Shown here: one piece after another, positions 15,289 to 23,494 of the stretch
Numbering within the stretch: position 1 is the first letter of the stretch
Layout: each line of letters opens with the position of its first letter
Notes under the pieces: model-generated
Database searches by the model: none
What the model was told of the DNA's origin: nothing
Seen by the model: the letters and a program-made list of their open reading frames with translations, nothing else
Made by a program: the position numbers and the translations under genes
DNA from: a virus
Direction: 5' to 3' (one strand)
IMG/VR virus record: IMGVR_UViG_3300028840_000401
Span: 1 to 41,875 of that record
Length of the DNA: 41,875 nucleotides

Positions 15289-15710
15289 GACGACCCCTAC
15301 CGTTCAAAGGTAATATCCGTTACGTGCCGTGTCTGCCGATAGAGTACATACGGCACAACTCCAACAACCTCCTGGTCACACCTAAGTTCCTGCATCGTCT
15401 CAAAGAGTCGCTAAAGACTGAAGGGATGCAGAACCCAATCATAGGCGAGACTGTCCAGGACAGAGTGCAGGTAGGTCCAGGTAAGCAGCGACTCAGAGCT
15501 GCTATCGAGTTGGGATGGGATACGGTGCCGGTCATGGTATGGGACAAACACAACATCATCCCGAACCTTAGGGTGGAGTTTGAAGAGGTTCCAACGGATG
15601 CTGGTGTTATAGAAGCATTCTTCTTTGACGACCACGAGGTAGATCGTGTAGCCCTATCCAGAGGTAACCTTGCGATCAAGAAGACAGTGAACTGGAGAGA
15701 CAAGCAATGA
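15285..15710 (+). CDS. ParB/Srx-like N-terminal domain protein
   Basis: A 141-residue protein with the ParB-N pattern: IRYVPCLPIEYIRHN, LKESLKTEGMQNPIIGE, then VQVGPGKQRLRAAIELGWDTVPVMV. The GxxRLxAAxxLGW element is the usual nucleotide-binding and catalytic part of ParB and related nucleases. There is no helix-turn-helix after it, so it is not a partition protein. Phage members may be nucleases or regulators. ATG 15285 is chosen over GTG 15276 because it overlaps the previous stop. Confidence 0.75.
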   Translation: MRRPLPFKGNIRYVPCLPIEYIRHNSNNLLVTPKFLHRLKESLKTEGMQNPIIGETVQDRVQVGPGKQRLRAAIELGWDTVPVMVWDKHNIIPNLRVEFEEVPTDAGVIEAFFFDDHEVDRVALSRGNLAIKKTVNWRDKQ

Positions 15711-16270
15711 ACTGTGAAATATTTCACCAACTCCCGTGGTACACGATCCCTCACCTGGGCCTCAGTTGGCACGCATCAGCCAAGGCAGGGACTCAAACCC
15801 TGCTGCGGGTCATCCTGAGGGAGTTCAACATGGCGGACCCAGGCTACGGCCATAGACGTATGCGGATACATAAAGATCTGGTGGCTGAGGGACTCGTGCT
15901 TGCGGAGCAGGTGCCGACAGGAAAGTGGTGCGAACAGATTGTCCGGCATCCCTGGGACAGGTTCAACTCTCTCTTGAAAGACAAGTGTTTCGGAGGAGGG
16001 GATGGAGTCCCAGCTGAGATGTACAACATCGAGAACTCAAGAGAGCTGGTGGATTACATCAAGCGTAACCCTTACGGCAACGTGCACTGGACTCCACAGT
16101 CTACAGTCGTTGGGGCCGATGCATACGTCAGCATAGAGTCCTTCGGGGCACAGCAGGGCTTCCATGAGAACAAGACAGAGAAGCTTGAGGAAGGTAGGTC
16201 GGTACGAGTCTACCAGGAGGTGATGAAGCTGTACCGATCAGACGAAGCACTCTATCGGTATGCACTCTGA
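15707..16270 (+). CDS. Sulfotransferase family protein
   Basis: A 187-residue protein with the two PAPS-binding signatures of sulfotransferases: SAKAGTQTLLRVIL (about residues 24-37, the 5'-phosphosulfate loop in the K-x-GT form) and VRHPWDRFNSLL (about residues 78-89, the 3'-phosphate site with Arg and Ser). NVHWTPQSTVV and a closing VYQEVMKLYRSDEALYRYAL match the Sulfotransfer_2-type layout. It would move sulfate from PAPS to a carbohydrate, lipid or protein. It ends the rightward operon next to the convergent terminators, a common place for accessory genes. Confidence 0.85.
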   Translation: MNCEIFHQLPWYTIPHLGLSWHASAKAGTQTLLRVILREFNMADPGYGHRRMRIHKDLVAEGLVLAEQVPTGKWCEQIVRHPWDRFNSLLKDKCFGGGDGVPAEMYNIENSRELVDYIKRNPYGNVHWTPQSTVVGADAYVSIESFGAQQGFHENKTEKLEEGRSVRVYQEVMKLYRSDEALYRYAL

Positions 16271-16273
16271 CAT

Positions 16274-16305
16274 AAAAAAGCCCCCGTCACTTTCGATCAG
16301 GGGGC
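16274..16305 (-). terminator. Rho-independent terminator for the leftward late transcript
   Basis: On the minus strand GCCCCC (305-300 of this kb), a 14-nt loop and GGGGGC are followed directly by six T (A run at 16274-16279). It lies beyond the last late gene and beyond the small gene at 16321, so late transcripts run antisense through that gene before stopping. Confidence 0.8.
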
Positions 16306-16320
16306 CACGGGAGAGCCTGT

Positions 16321-16623
16321 ATGTGGAAACGAACAAGACGACGACTGACTGGGAAGGGTAGTAAGAATACCAAACTGTTCCAGTGCTGGCTAGACATCCG
16401 GAAGAGGATGCGTCCGAGTCACAAAGATTATAAGCACTATGCCGAACGAGGCATTGAGCTATGTTTCGATGAGTTCGAGGAGTTCAGGGACTATGTCCGC
16501 AGACTACCCGGTCTCCAAAAAGATTCGGTGCTAGACCGGATCGACAATGAGGGGAACTATGAACCAGGCAATCTCAGGTGGGTAACCTGGGCAGAGTCCA
16601 ATCGGAACCGAAGCTTCAGATGA
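16321..16623 (+). CDS. HNH/AP2-type small phage protein
   Basis: ATG 16321 follows GGGAGAGCC. The 100-residue product has HYAERGIELCFDEFEEFRDYV and SVLDRIDNEGNYEPGNLRWV followed by SNRNR. This is the hallmark of a common mobile phage family, usually annotated as HNH-type or AP2-associated proteins, with LDRIDN-x-GxYxPxNxRW. It sits alone on the plus strand between a leftward terminator (16274-16305) and a rightward one (16629-16651), like a cassette inserted at the convergent junction. A complete HNH triad is not obvious in this member. Confidence 0.75.
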   Translation: MWKRTRRRLTGKGSKNTKLFQCWLDIRKRMRPSHKDYKHYAERGIELCFDEFEEFRDYVRRLPGLQKDSVLDRIDNEGNYEPGNLRWVTWAESNRNRSFR

Positions 16624-16628
16624 CTTTG

Positions 16629-16651
16629 CGGGACCTACGGGTCCCGTTTTT
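16629..16651 (+). terminator. Rho-independent terminator for the rightward transcript
   Basis: CGGGACC (629-635), loop TACG, GGTCCCG (640-646) and five T. A perfect 7-bp stem placed four bases ahead of the end of the last leftward gene (16655). Confidence 0.9.
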
Positions 16652-16654
16652 GTG

Positions 16655-17407
16655 TCAGTAGTAGTCGTTGTGTACGAGGAACCCTCCGATGATAGCGGAT
16701 ACCACGTTGTTGTTGGCGTTAGACACGGCGAGGACACGGAGGTCAGACTTCGCAGGGAGTGCCACCACCGTAGCATCGTTGGCGTACTGGATCTGGAAGT
16801 TGTAGACGTCAGAGATCGAACGCCAAACTGGGTCGGCACCAAACACCTTAAGCTGGCCCAGGAAGTGGATGTCCGTGGTAGATGCCTGTCTGCCTGTAGT
16901 GTGAGAGTAGTACGTGATGAGGAGCGTATGGTCAGCTGGAACGGTATAGTTGCAGCAGTGACACTGGCCCTCAGTCGCTTCGATGTAGCTCTGGAGATCA
17001 CCTCCAATCGATGTACTGATATTCCCTGCGTTCTGAGATGAGCTACCAGCGGTACTACAGAAGGTGCGGTTGATACGGATGAAGGTTTGCGTAGTCTGGA
17101 CTGGGCTTGTACCGTTGAGTGTGACAGTTTCAGTCACGTCATGATAATCCTCGTCCAGGCCATTCACGACGACAGTGCGTGCACCAGTACCAGCAGCAGT
17201 GTCATTAACATCGTCAGACACAACACTCGCTACCGCCGCAGCGCTAGGCAGTACACGGATACCTCCAGCAGCCCACACCTCTTCGGTGCCGGTGTCCACG
17301 TCTGGGTTCATCCCGAACTTACGGAAGCTTTCCCAGCCAGGGTGGTGCCCTAGAGCAATTGAGATTCTCAGATCATCTGGGGTCAGCTGCCCAATACTGT
17401 CTAGCAT
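16655..17407 (-). CDS. Virion structural protein, last gene of the late operon
   Basis: A 250-residue protein if it starts at ATG 17407, just after the stop of the upstream small gene. The frame is open further, to GTG 17470, but that would overlap the upstream gene heavily. The middle part, DDVNDTAAGTGARTVVVNG then TETVTLNGTSPVQTTQTF and RINRTF, matches a beta-rich structural protein family seen in many marine podoviruses. Position after holin and endolysin is typical of late accessory structural proteins. A decoration or tail role is inferred. Confidence 0.75.
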   Translation of the reverse strand: MLDSIGQLTPDDLRISIALGHHPGWESFRKFGMNPDVDTGTEEVWAAGGIRVLPSAAAVASVVSDDVNDTAAGTGARTVVVNGLDEDYHDVTETVTLNGTSPVQTTQTFIRINRTFCSTAGSSSQNAGNISTSIGGDLQSYIEATEGQCHCCNYTVPADHTLLITYYSHTTGRQASTTDIHFLGQLKVFGADPVWRSISDVYNFQIQYANDATVVALPAKSDLRVLAVSNANNNVVSAIIGGFLVHNDYY

Positions 17408-17408
17408 C

Positions 17409-17558
17409 TTAGCCACGGACCCTCCCATACGGCTGGTGCCGTTCCAGTCTGCGGATGATGAGAGGACCACGGATCTTGAAAGCAGGAGTGTCTCTCCACT
17501 CCCACTTCCCGTGATGTCTCTTGACGTGGTACTTGCGCCCTGGTAGACGGAACTTCAT
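17409..17558 (-). CDS. Very basic small protein, 49 aa
   Basis: ATG 17558 overlaps the stop of the preceding gene (ATGA) and the stop at 17409 lies two bases before the next ATG at 17407. The product has 49 residues and is strongly basic (about 17 Lys/Arg plus several His), with KFRLPGRKYHVKRHHGKW at the start. It could bind DNA or membrane. Perfect packing between neighbours supports it; no family is recognised. Confidence 0.65.
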   Translation of the reverse strand: MKFRLPGRKYHVKRHHGKWEWRDTPAFKIRGPLIIRRLERHQPYGRVRG

Positions 17559-17776
17559 CAGACTTCAGGGTATCTGTCGGTGCCGTCCCAGATGCCAGAG
17601 CTGTTCGGGTCAGCCCCATACATGCTCTCGTACATCAGACGACTGAAGTTGGCCATACGGTCCAGGTCCTCAGCTTGTGCTGCTACCTGGGCTTCCAGGT
17701 TCTGGACAGCAACCAGGACCTCATCCAGCTTGTCAACAATTTCGTCAGCAAACGGTGGCGTTCTTGGTGCAGGCAT
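17558..17776 (-). CDS. Small coiled-coil protein, 72 aa
   Basis: ATG 17776 follows AAGGAGCAATAAA. Residues about 10-45 (DEIVDKLDEVLVAVQNLEAQ and onward) have regular heptad spacing, and the tail is acidic. It lies immediately downstream of the holin. In some phages a small coiled-coil virion or tail protein sits here. It could also be a lysis helper. No membrane segment is seen, which argues against a spanin. Confidence 0.7.
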   Translation of the reverse strand: MPAPRTPPFADEIVDKLDEVLVAVQNLEAQVAAQAEDLDRMANFSRLMYESMYGADPNSSGIWDGTDRYPEV

Positions 17777-17777
17777 T

Positions 17778-18203
17778 TTATTGCTCCTTGCTCTTGAAAG
17801 CGGCTACTGTAGCGGGGACTACCTTCTCTACACTACGTCCCACCAGGTAACCACCCAGTCCGATCTTAATCAAGTCAAACACATCAGCTACCCTTTCCTC
17901 AGATAGCCCGTCCGGTGTCAAGCCGAACCAGTACGCGACTGTCAGCAGCACGAAGGTGACCATAGTTGCAGGTCTCCAGGTGCTCGTCAGCCAGTGTTCA
18001 CTCTTCGCTTCAGCCTCGATGATGCGAGCCTTAGCTTCCAGCTGAGCTGTCTCGTAGTCGAGCCCCTTCTCCAGGAAGTCAACTTGCACTTCCAACAGAG
18101 CAGCCTTAGCCGCGAGCCGTTCATCATCGCTCGTGTGCAGCTCATCAACCAGCTTAGCAGCTGGCTTGAACACTTCTCTAATGAATCCTAGCAATCCAAT
18201 CAT
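17778..18203 (-). CDS. Holin, GTA/3TM type
   Basis: A 141-residue protein: an amphipathic N-terminal helix (IGLLGFIREVFKPAAKLVDEL), a long charged helical stretch (residues 25-70), then SEHWLTSTWRPATMVTFVLLTVAYWFGL and IGLGGYLVGRSVEKVVPA. The W-x-TSxxRPxxM element followed by two membrane helices matches the holin family first described from gene transfer agents. It would open the inner membrane so that the endolysin encoded upstream can reach the wall. ATG 18203 follows TAAGGAGCTGTTCAC. Confidence 0.85.
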   Translation of the reverse strand: MIGLLGFIREVFKPAAKLVDELHTSDDERLAAKAALLEVQVDFLEKGLDYETAQLEAKARIIEAEAKSEHWLTSTWRPATMVTFVLLTVAYWFGLTPDGLSEERVADVFDLIKIGLGGYLVGRSVEKVVPATVAAFKSKEQ

Positions 18204-18246
18204 GTGAACAGCTCCTTAATCCAGTCCCAGACTCGTCGGAGCACCC

Positions 18247-18585
18247 TTAGCCAAGCAGGACCGGGGCGTTTGGGGCGATACCAATACGGAACCCAAGGTC
18301 GTTCGACAGTTCAGACTCATCCCCGTCGATGTCAACAGCGGTCAGCGCAATGACGTGTCTACCCTCGGGGAAGTCAGGCAGTGCAGCCTCATAGTTCCCG
18401 TCAGGGTTCAGGCTACCGGGGAGAGCCAGGAAGTAGTTGGCCGGGTCCCGGACCAGATCTGCTTCATTGTCTGCCCTGTACAGGTTGTATGTCAACGGCC
18501 CCTTTACTGGAGATCCGTCTGTGTTCTGTGTGGGTGCCTGCCAGGAGATAGATTCTGGGTTCACACCCTTTTCAACGCTAGCCAT
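18247..18585 (-). CDS. Fibronectin type III-like domain protein, 112 aa
   Basis: A 112-residue protein with one Ig-like beta sandwich of FnIII type: SISWQAPTQNTDGSPVKGPLTYNLYRA, then a final strand region HVIALTAVDIDGDESELSND. Such domains occur on phage virions, where they bind carbohydrate or decorate the capsid or tail. ATG 18585 overlaps the endolysin stop (TAATG). Placement between endolysin and holin is unusual for a virion protein. Confidence 0.75.
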   Translation of the reverse strand: MASVEKGVNPESISWQAPTQNTDGSPVKGPLTYNLYRADNEADLVRDPANYFLALPGSLNPDGNYEAALPDFPEGRHVIALTAVDIDGDESELSNDLGFRIGIAPNAPVLLG

Positions 18586-18998
18586 TATGTATAGTCCACC
18601 AGTTCAAAGTGAAAGAGATCATCGAACTTGTTGTCCGTGATGTCGTTGTTGCGGTTCCAGTCACCACCCCAGCGTAGCTCCAGACAATCGTCTGCTGCCT
18701 TCTGGATGAGGCGACCTGCGATGTAGTTCAGCTGCTCCCTCAACTCGCTATCCGACTTCGGGTACGGATAGGGCTGCAGGTCTACAGCGATGGCAGGGTA
18801 GCGGTTGTGCTTGCTGTCCGGCCACTTCACTTTCGTGTATGTGGGGTACAGCTCGTTCTGTTCAGACTCTGTGCGGTGACCGCAGACCAGGGAGATGTCC
18901 CCTACCTCTTGGAGGTACCAGTCTACGAGCCTCTGCAGCTCGATATGAAGGGTTTTGTAGACTCGCTTACTGCGCGGCCCCCACTTCCTGTTGCTCAT
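18585..18998 (-). CDS. Endolysin, M15-type L-alanyl-D-glutamate peptidase
   Basis: A 137-residue peptidase of the VanY/M15 family that would cut the peptide side chains of peptidoglycan. Seen: VCGHRTESEQNELY (39-52), SKHNRYPAIAVDLQPYPY with zinc ligands H64 and D73, and DDLFHFEL with H130. The order and spacing match phage T5-type endolysins. There is no signal peptide, so release depends on the holin. The start overlaps the end of the upstream internal protein by 32 bp. Confidence 0.9.
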   Translation of the reverse strand: MSNRKWGPRSKRVYKTLHIELQRLVDWYLQEVGDISLVCGHRTESEQNELYPTYTKVKWPDSKHNRYPAIAVDLQPYPYPKSDSELREQLNYIAGRLIQKAADDCLELRWGGDWNRNNDITDNKFDDLFHFELVDYT

Positions 18999-20487
18999 TC
19001 TCTACTTGCTCCGCGATGGTTTCGAACAGTCCAAGCTGGGATGCCCAGCCTTCTTCTGCCCATGCCTGACGGATCTGGTCAGGGCTGATATCGTTGGACA
19101 GCATCCAGGTACCTACGGCACCAGCTGTACCGAACTTAGGGTCGGGCTTTCTACCCAGTCGTGACGCCAGGTACTCTTCTACATCCTTGAGGCCAGCAGA
19201 TCGCTCACCCTGGACGAACTTGGCAGCGTCCTCGAATGGCCTCGCTACGTCAGCAATGTTCTTGTTGGCTGTGGTAGCAGCCTTGATGTATGACTCCACC
19301 ATCTCATCGATAGCTTTGCGCTTCGGTCCAGAGAAGACAGTCTCATACTTTGGGTTCTTCTTCATGTCACCGAGAGCAGCCTTGAGAGCGGCTACATCAA
19401 TGAACGCCGTACCGTCTGTGTTGGTCTTCAGGCTGTTGTTCTGCAGCAGGTCCAGCATCGTGTTGGCTTCATTGCGTAGGTCCTTGGTACCCAGGCCAGC
19501 TTCCTTCGCTGCTTTGGTAGGACGGATGCTCTTGACGATAGCAGGGAACTCATCCAGGAAGTTGCCGACAGTCTCGTCAGTCATGCCTGGACGGCTCGCT
19601 ACAGTCGCTTGTGCCTTGGCCGCTTCACGGGCCAGGCGAGAGTCTTCCTGTCCACCACGACGCAGCAGAGCACGCTCTACCGGGTCAGAGGCGGCAATGG
19701 ATTGTTTGCCGGTAAGTGCACGGGACATGCGACGAAAAATCCCTTCTGCGAAGATGCGGCGACTCTGGCGGGGTCCAGCAACAGCACCCAGGGTAGCGGC
19801 CAGTGTTCCGCCTGCACCAGTGCCCGTAAATCGATTTGCAACTAGACCTCCTAGCTTGTTTCCGATTGCACCACCCGCTAGCGAGAGACCAGCCGATTTG
19901 AGGGCCTCTGTGCCACGGACTTCATTCTCTGTCTTCCCGGTGACGAACTCAGCCAGTCCAGCCATAGCAGCCCATGCTTTCCAGGACTGTGGTAGGGACT
20001 TGACTGTGCTGAGGACCTTAGCACCTTGGGCTACAGACTGTGCTGCACCGCCTCCAGGAACTGCCAGGCTACCCAGGAAGAAAGCTACTTCCCCTGCATC
20101 CTCTGCACCCAGACCTTCATCGAATTCTTCCCACTGCTCACGGGCAGCTTCTTCAACCCGTGCGACAGCTTGAGCCTCTGCTGGGCTCCCAGTCAGCTGT
20201 TGAATCCCACGCTTCACACTTGCGATACCAGACCCAACCCCAGCCAGGCCACGAGACAGGGCGCTATCCCCGAACGTAGCCTGCAGGTTCTCGGCTGCGT
20301 TACCTGTAGGCACAGGTCCAGCTGCAGCTGCTGCCGCATCAAATGGTTGGCCAGCTCCACGGTTCTTGAATGCCGTCAGAGCTTGTTTAGCCTTCTCGAT
20401 CTGATCAGGCGTAGCCTGGCCAGCCCGGATAGCCGCTTGCATACCACGGGCTAGGCGTTGTGCTTGTTCAGCTGTGGTGATTTCCAC
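18967..20487 (-). CDS. Internal virion protein (ejection protein candidate), 506 aa
   Basis: GTG 20487 follows CGGAGGTAGCTA. A 506-residue protein, Ala-, Gly- and Lys-rich, with a long helical N-terminus, a hydrophobic central part (about 145-225, with EVAFFLGSLAVPGGGAAQSV and repeated glycine-rich helices) and a charged helical C-terminus. Large helical proteins encoded between tail fibre and lysis genes in podoviruses are usually carried in the capsid and ejected with the DNA. Family membership is inferred from size, composition and position. Confidence 0.65.
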   Translation of the reverse strand: MEITTAEQAQRLARGMQAAIRAGQATPDQIEKAKQALTAFKNRGAGQPFDAAAAAAGPVPTGNAAENLQATFGDSALSRGLAGVGSGIASVKRGIQQLTGSPAEAQAVARVEEAAREQWEEFDEGLGAEDAGEVAFFLGSLAVPGGGAAQSVAQGAKVLSTVKSLPQSWKAWAAMAGLAEFVTGKTENEVRGTEALKSAGLSLAGGAIGNKLGGLVANRFTGTGAGGTLAATLGAVAGPRQSRRIFAEGIFRRMSRALTGKQSIAASDPVERALLRRGGQEDSRLAREAAKAQATVASRPGMTDETVGNFLDEFPAIVKSIRPTKAAKEAGLGTKDLRNEANTMLDLLQNNSLKTNTDGTAFIDVAALKAALGDMKKNPKYETVFSGPKRKAIDEMVESYIKAATTANKNIADVARPFEDAAKFVQGERSAGLKDVEEYLASRLGRKPDPKFGTAGAVGTWMLSNDISPDQIRQAWAEEGWASQLGLFETIAEQVENEQQEVGAAQ

Positions 20488-21860
20488 TAGCTACCTCCGA
20501 CGAACTCGTTGAAGAAGTCCAGGTCTTGTTGTTGCTCAGGCGACAGGTCAGGCGCAGACTTTTGCTCTGTTGGTGTCGCTTTACCACCTTCCTGCAGACG
20601 CTGGAAGCCTTCTCTACGCTCTACCATGAAGTCTACGAACTCACGCAGCTCTTGCTCCACTGCATCCTTAGACTGGCGGTAGCGGTCAGCTTCCTTGACC
20701 CCAGTATCTCCACGGATGTATCCGGCGTCAGCTTCGTCCAGGAGAGCTTCCAGGCCGATGTGAGTACGGGCGATACGCTTCTTCATCAGGCTCACGATAA
20801 CCTCTGGGTCACCGTTACCGATCAGCATGCGAGCAGCCATCTCAACGTCCTGGTCAGACAGACGACCACCTGGGTCGAGGGTCTTAGCCAGCTGGTAGGC
20901 CAGTCCCAGTACCTGGGCACGAGCCTCAGACGAGATACGACCTTCACCAGACACGTTCGCCCAGATCTCATCCACCCGGCTTTCCACTCGCTCAGCATCC
21001 TGGCGAGCTACAGCAGCCTGTCCTTCAGTCTCGAACTGGCCGAAGAACTCCTCACGGACACGGTCAGTGAAGTTCTGCAGATCCGCACCAGCGGTAGCCA
21101 GGACCTCAGAGTTACGCTCCAGGGCCAGTGGGCTACGTCTCAAGGTAACCAGAAGGTCCTTGAGGTCCGTGTTCAGGACCTTAGCCGCTGTCAGTCCAGC
21201 GAACTCCTTGTCCTCAGCGCTCTTGTTCTTCCTGGCACGCAGAGATCCAGCAGTCAGTCTGCCGTCAAGCTTGTAGGCGTCCAGCCCTGTCCCCAGGTCG
21301 AACTGCATGTCCGGGTTCTCAGCACGCATCGCGGCGACTTGCTCTGCAATCTCTTGATCAGTTGCCTCCTCGCCAAAGTACTTGACAGGGATAGTCTTCC
21401 CATCAGCACCGGTAGCGAACACGGCACGCTTGCCTGCACGGATAGCCAGCTTCTGAGCTTCGTTCAGATCCAGTCTGTCACGCTCGTTGCCTACCTTCAG
21501 CTTCTCCTGCTCCAGCTTCTCTTGCTGCAGGGCGATGATCTGATTGTTGGCTTGCAGTGCTGCCTCCGGGTTTACCCCGGCCAGAGCCTCCCTAGCTGCC
21601 TTTGCCTGGCGGATTCCGAAGTCAGCTGCAGTCTCGCCTGCCTCTTGCTCAAGTCCTCCCACAGAGTCTGTGAGGGCCGTCTGAGTGGCTCTTGCTTTCT
21701 TCAGCTCCGGATCCCCGAAGATACCAAAGATGGACTGCTGGGCAGCAGCACGCGCTACCACGTTAGGATCACGCGACAGCTTGGCTTGCTGGAACTGCTG
21801 ATTACGCTCAGCAGCGATCTCCTCAGGTGTCTTGACGTCTAGTCCAAATAGTTGTGCCAC
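20487..21860 (-). CDS. Internal virion protein candidate, 457 aa
   Basis: GTG 21860 follows GGGAGTAAGCTAA. Almost wholly helical and charged, with Gln/Glu/Lys-rich coiled-coil stretches (residues about 10-30 and 105-140) and no membrane segments or cysteines. The gene order Gly-rich protein, this protein, then the 506-aa protein parallels the set of two or three internal core proteins found in T7-like and related podoviruses. No catalytic motif (such as a lytic transglycosylase) is visible. Confidence 0.65.
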   Translation of the reverse strand: MAQLFGLDVKTPEEIAAERNQQFQQAKLSRDPNVVARAAAQQSIFGIFGDPELKKARATQTALTDSVGGLEQEAGETAADFGIRQAKAAREALAGVNPEAALQANNQIIALQQEKLEQEKLKVGNERDRLDLNEAQKLAIRAGKRAVFATGADGKTIPVKYFGEEATDQEIAEQVAAMRAENPDMQFDLGTGLDAYKLDGRLTAGSLRARKNKSAEDKEFAGLTAAKVLNTDLKDLLVTLRRSPLALERNSEVLATAGADLQNFTDRVREEFFGQFETEGQAAVARQDAERVESRVDEIWANVSGEGRISSEARAQVLGLAYQLAKTLDPGGRLSDQDVEMAARMLIGNGDPEVIVSLMKKRIARTHIGLEALLDEADAGYIRGDTGVKEADRYRQSKDAVEQELREFVDFMVERREGFQRLQEGGKATPTEQKSAPDLSPEQQQDLDFFNEFVGGS

Positions 21861-23264
21861 TTAGCTTACTCCCGCTGCGATGGCTGCGAGCTGGTCGGCA
21901 CCGATGCCGCCTGCACCACCTCCACCGAATCCACCGAAGACGTTGGTAAAGAGACCACCGAGTGCATCCCCACCACCCAGAGCTGTGCTCAGGTCACCCA
22001 GAACAGAGGCGTTGAATGTCTGAGGAGCTGTCAGGTTGGCGATACTGTCACCCAGCTGGCTAGCCTGACCGGTGCGAGTGTTGGCTTGGTTCGTCATGAA
22101 GCGCAGTGCCAGTTCCGCAGGGGCGATAGCCTGGCCTTGGATGCTAGAAGACCCTGTCAGCAGTTGGTTGAGGTTCTGGATGTTGCCAGTCTGGAACTCT
22201 TGTGGGAAGAGCTGTGAGGCAGTACCCAGGTTGAAGAGGTTGGATCCGAACAGCTGTTGACGGCCAGCTTGTGTACCGATGTCCTGTGTCAGTGCACGAG
22301 ACAGGTCAGCAGCTTGCCCGAACCGGTTGAATGCTGTCCCCAGGAGCTGATCCTGGAGGCTCTGTACGCCGCTACCAGCACCCAGGAGACCTACACCCAG
22401 ACCCAGGTCAGAGGCTTGCTGTGCTCTAGCTTCGCCACCGGCTTGGATCTGACGCTGTAGGTCAGCTTGTCCCAGACCACGAGCGAAGGCTTCTGTCTGC
22501 AGGGCACCACCAGATGTCCCCATCTGTCCAGTGCTGAACTGGCGTTGCTGCAGGTTCCGGAAGGCACGGTCCTCAAAAGGTTGCGCAGACTCACGCAGAC
22601 GGCCCAGGGTCGTATCGAAAGCTTGGTCGAAGCCGCCCATACCACTTAGGATATCCCCGCCTTGCTGTCCCAGGGACTGCCCCAGACCAGCCAGGAACGG
22701 GTTCTGAGAGGCGTTCTGGAAGTCACCGAACAGAGAGCCTACTGCGTTACCAGACAGGCCCATGAGGGCTTGGAGAGCGGAAGGATCGAATGCTCCAGCA
22801 CCCTGTCCACCCAGACCGAGACCGGCGAGTTGAGCTTGGTTCAGACCACCTTGTCCCAGGTTGATGCCTTGCGCTGCTTGCGCAATAGCGAGTTGAACTG
22901 GGTCCAGGTTACCTGCGGTGAGGTTTATGTTCCCGAGATCAGACTGGAAACCACCACGTCCTACTTGCCGGAAGCCACCACCCAGGTCCGTGATTGTGTT
23001 AGGTGTGCCGCCTCCAGGCAGGAACTGTGGAGCCCCTACTTGTCCGCCAGGACCACCAGCCTGCACTCCAGGGGAACCGCCGAAGCTGATACCAGCTCCA
23101 CCAGGACCTGAGAGATTGATCGGGCTGAATGCCGTACCTTGGATCTCCAAGGCATTACGGGCAAATCGCTTAGCATCTCGTGCTGCATCCTTACCTTGAA
23201 AGAGGCCCCCGATGCCACTGGCCAGGGCTCCTCCTGCCGCTAGTGCGCTCAGGGGATCTACCAT
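21861..23264 (-). CDS. Gly/Gln-rich internal or tail protein, 467 aa
   Basis: ATG 23264 follows TTGGAGAACGTAACTA. A hydrophobic, glycine-rich start (LSALAAGGALASGIGGLFQG) is followed by DAARDAKRFARNAL and long low-complexity stretches rich in Gly, Gln, Leu and Phe. It resembles the virion proteins with an N-terminal glycine-zipper-like segment that are often encoded next to ejection proteins. A role in the channel across the envelope is plausible but inferred. Confidence 0.65.
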   Translation of the reverse strand: MVDPLSALAAGGALASGIGGLFQGKDAARDAKRFARNALEIQGTAFSPINLSGPGGAGISFGGSPGVQAGGPGGQVGAPQFLPGGGTPNTITDLGGGFRQVGRGGFQSDLGNINLTAGNLDPVQLAIAQAAQGINLGQGGLNQAQLAGLGLGGQGAGAFDPSALQALMGLSGNAVGSLFGDFQNASQNPFLAGLGQSLGQQGGDILSGMGGFDQAFDTTLGRLRESAQPFEDRAFRNLQQRQFSTGQMGTSGGALQTEAFARGLGQADLQRQIQAGGEARAQQASDLGLGVGLLGAGSGVQSLQDQLLGTAFNRFGQAADLSRALTQDIGTQAGRQQLFGSNLFNLGTASQLFPQEFQTGNIQNLNQLLTGSSSIQGQAIAPAELALRFMTNQANTRTGQASQLGDSIANLTAPQTFNASVLGDLSTALGGGDALGGLFTNVFGGFGGGGAGGIGADQLAAIAAGVS

Positions 23265-23494
23265 TAGTTACGTTCTCCAAGTGCCATGTCCAGCTTCGTT
23301 TCGATCCGAGCTAGACGGTCGATAATAGTCAGGTGCTCCCCTTCTAGGCGAGACACGTCTTCTTCCAGCGTCTTTACTGTCTTTCGAGTTGCACCCCATG
23401 CGCCTCCTGCGCCAAGAATAGCAGAGCCGATTCCGATGGCCGCTGCTGTGGTCAGTTCCACTTGATTAGTTTCCTTATTGTCCATCTCGACCAT
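23264..23494 (-). CDS. Small membrane plus coiled-coil protein, 76 aa
   Basis: Start ATG 23494 (or ATG 23485) overlaps the end of the fibre gene. Residues about 13-34 (LTTAAAIGIGSAILGAGGAWG) form a small-residue-rich transmembrane helix. Residues 37-72 (TVKTLEEDVSRLEGEHLTIIDRLARIETKL) are a clear coiled coil. The layout, N-terminal anchor with an outward coiled coil, resembles small phage membrane proteins and could be an i-spanin-like or tail-associated factor. No partner lipoprotein was found, so the lysis role is unproven. Confidence 0.7.
   Translation of the reverse strand: MVEMDNKETNQVELTTAAAIGIGSAILGAGGAWGATRKTVKTLEEDVSRLEGEHLTIIDRLARIETKLDMALGERN

Noticed and set aside
18200-18244. 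14-codon frame (GTG, VLRRVWDWIKELFT) just before the holin
   Set aside because: It overlaps the holin start in an ATGA and looks amphipathic, but it has no ribosome site and is too short to support without comparative data.
19094-20173. 359-codon plus-strand frame opposite the 506-residue internal protein
   Set aside because: It is an Arg/Ser/Ala/Pro-rich mirror frame of a real gene with no recognisable motif.
20526-21842. 438-codon open frame on the plus strand opposite an internal virion protein
   Set aside because: It is antisense to a well-supported late gene in a codon position that favours open frames. It has low-complexity Leu/Ser/Val composition, no ribosome site and no promoter.
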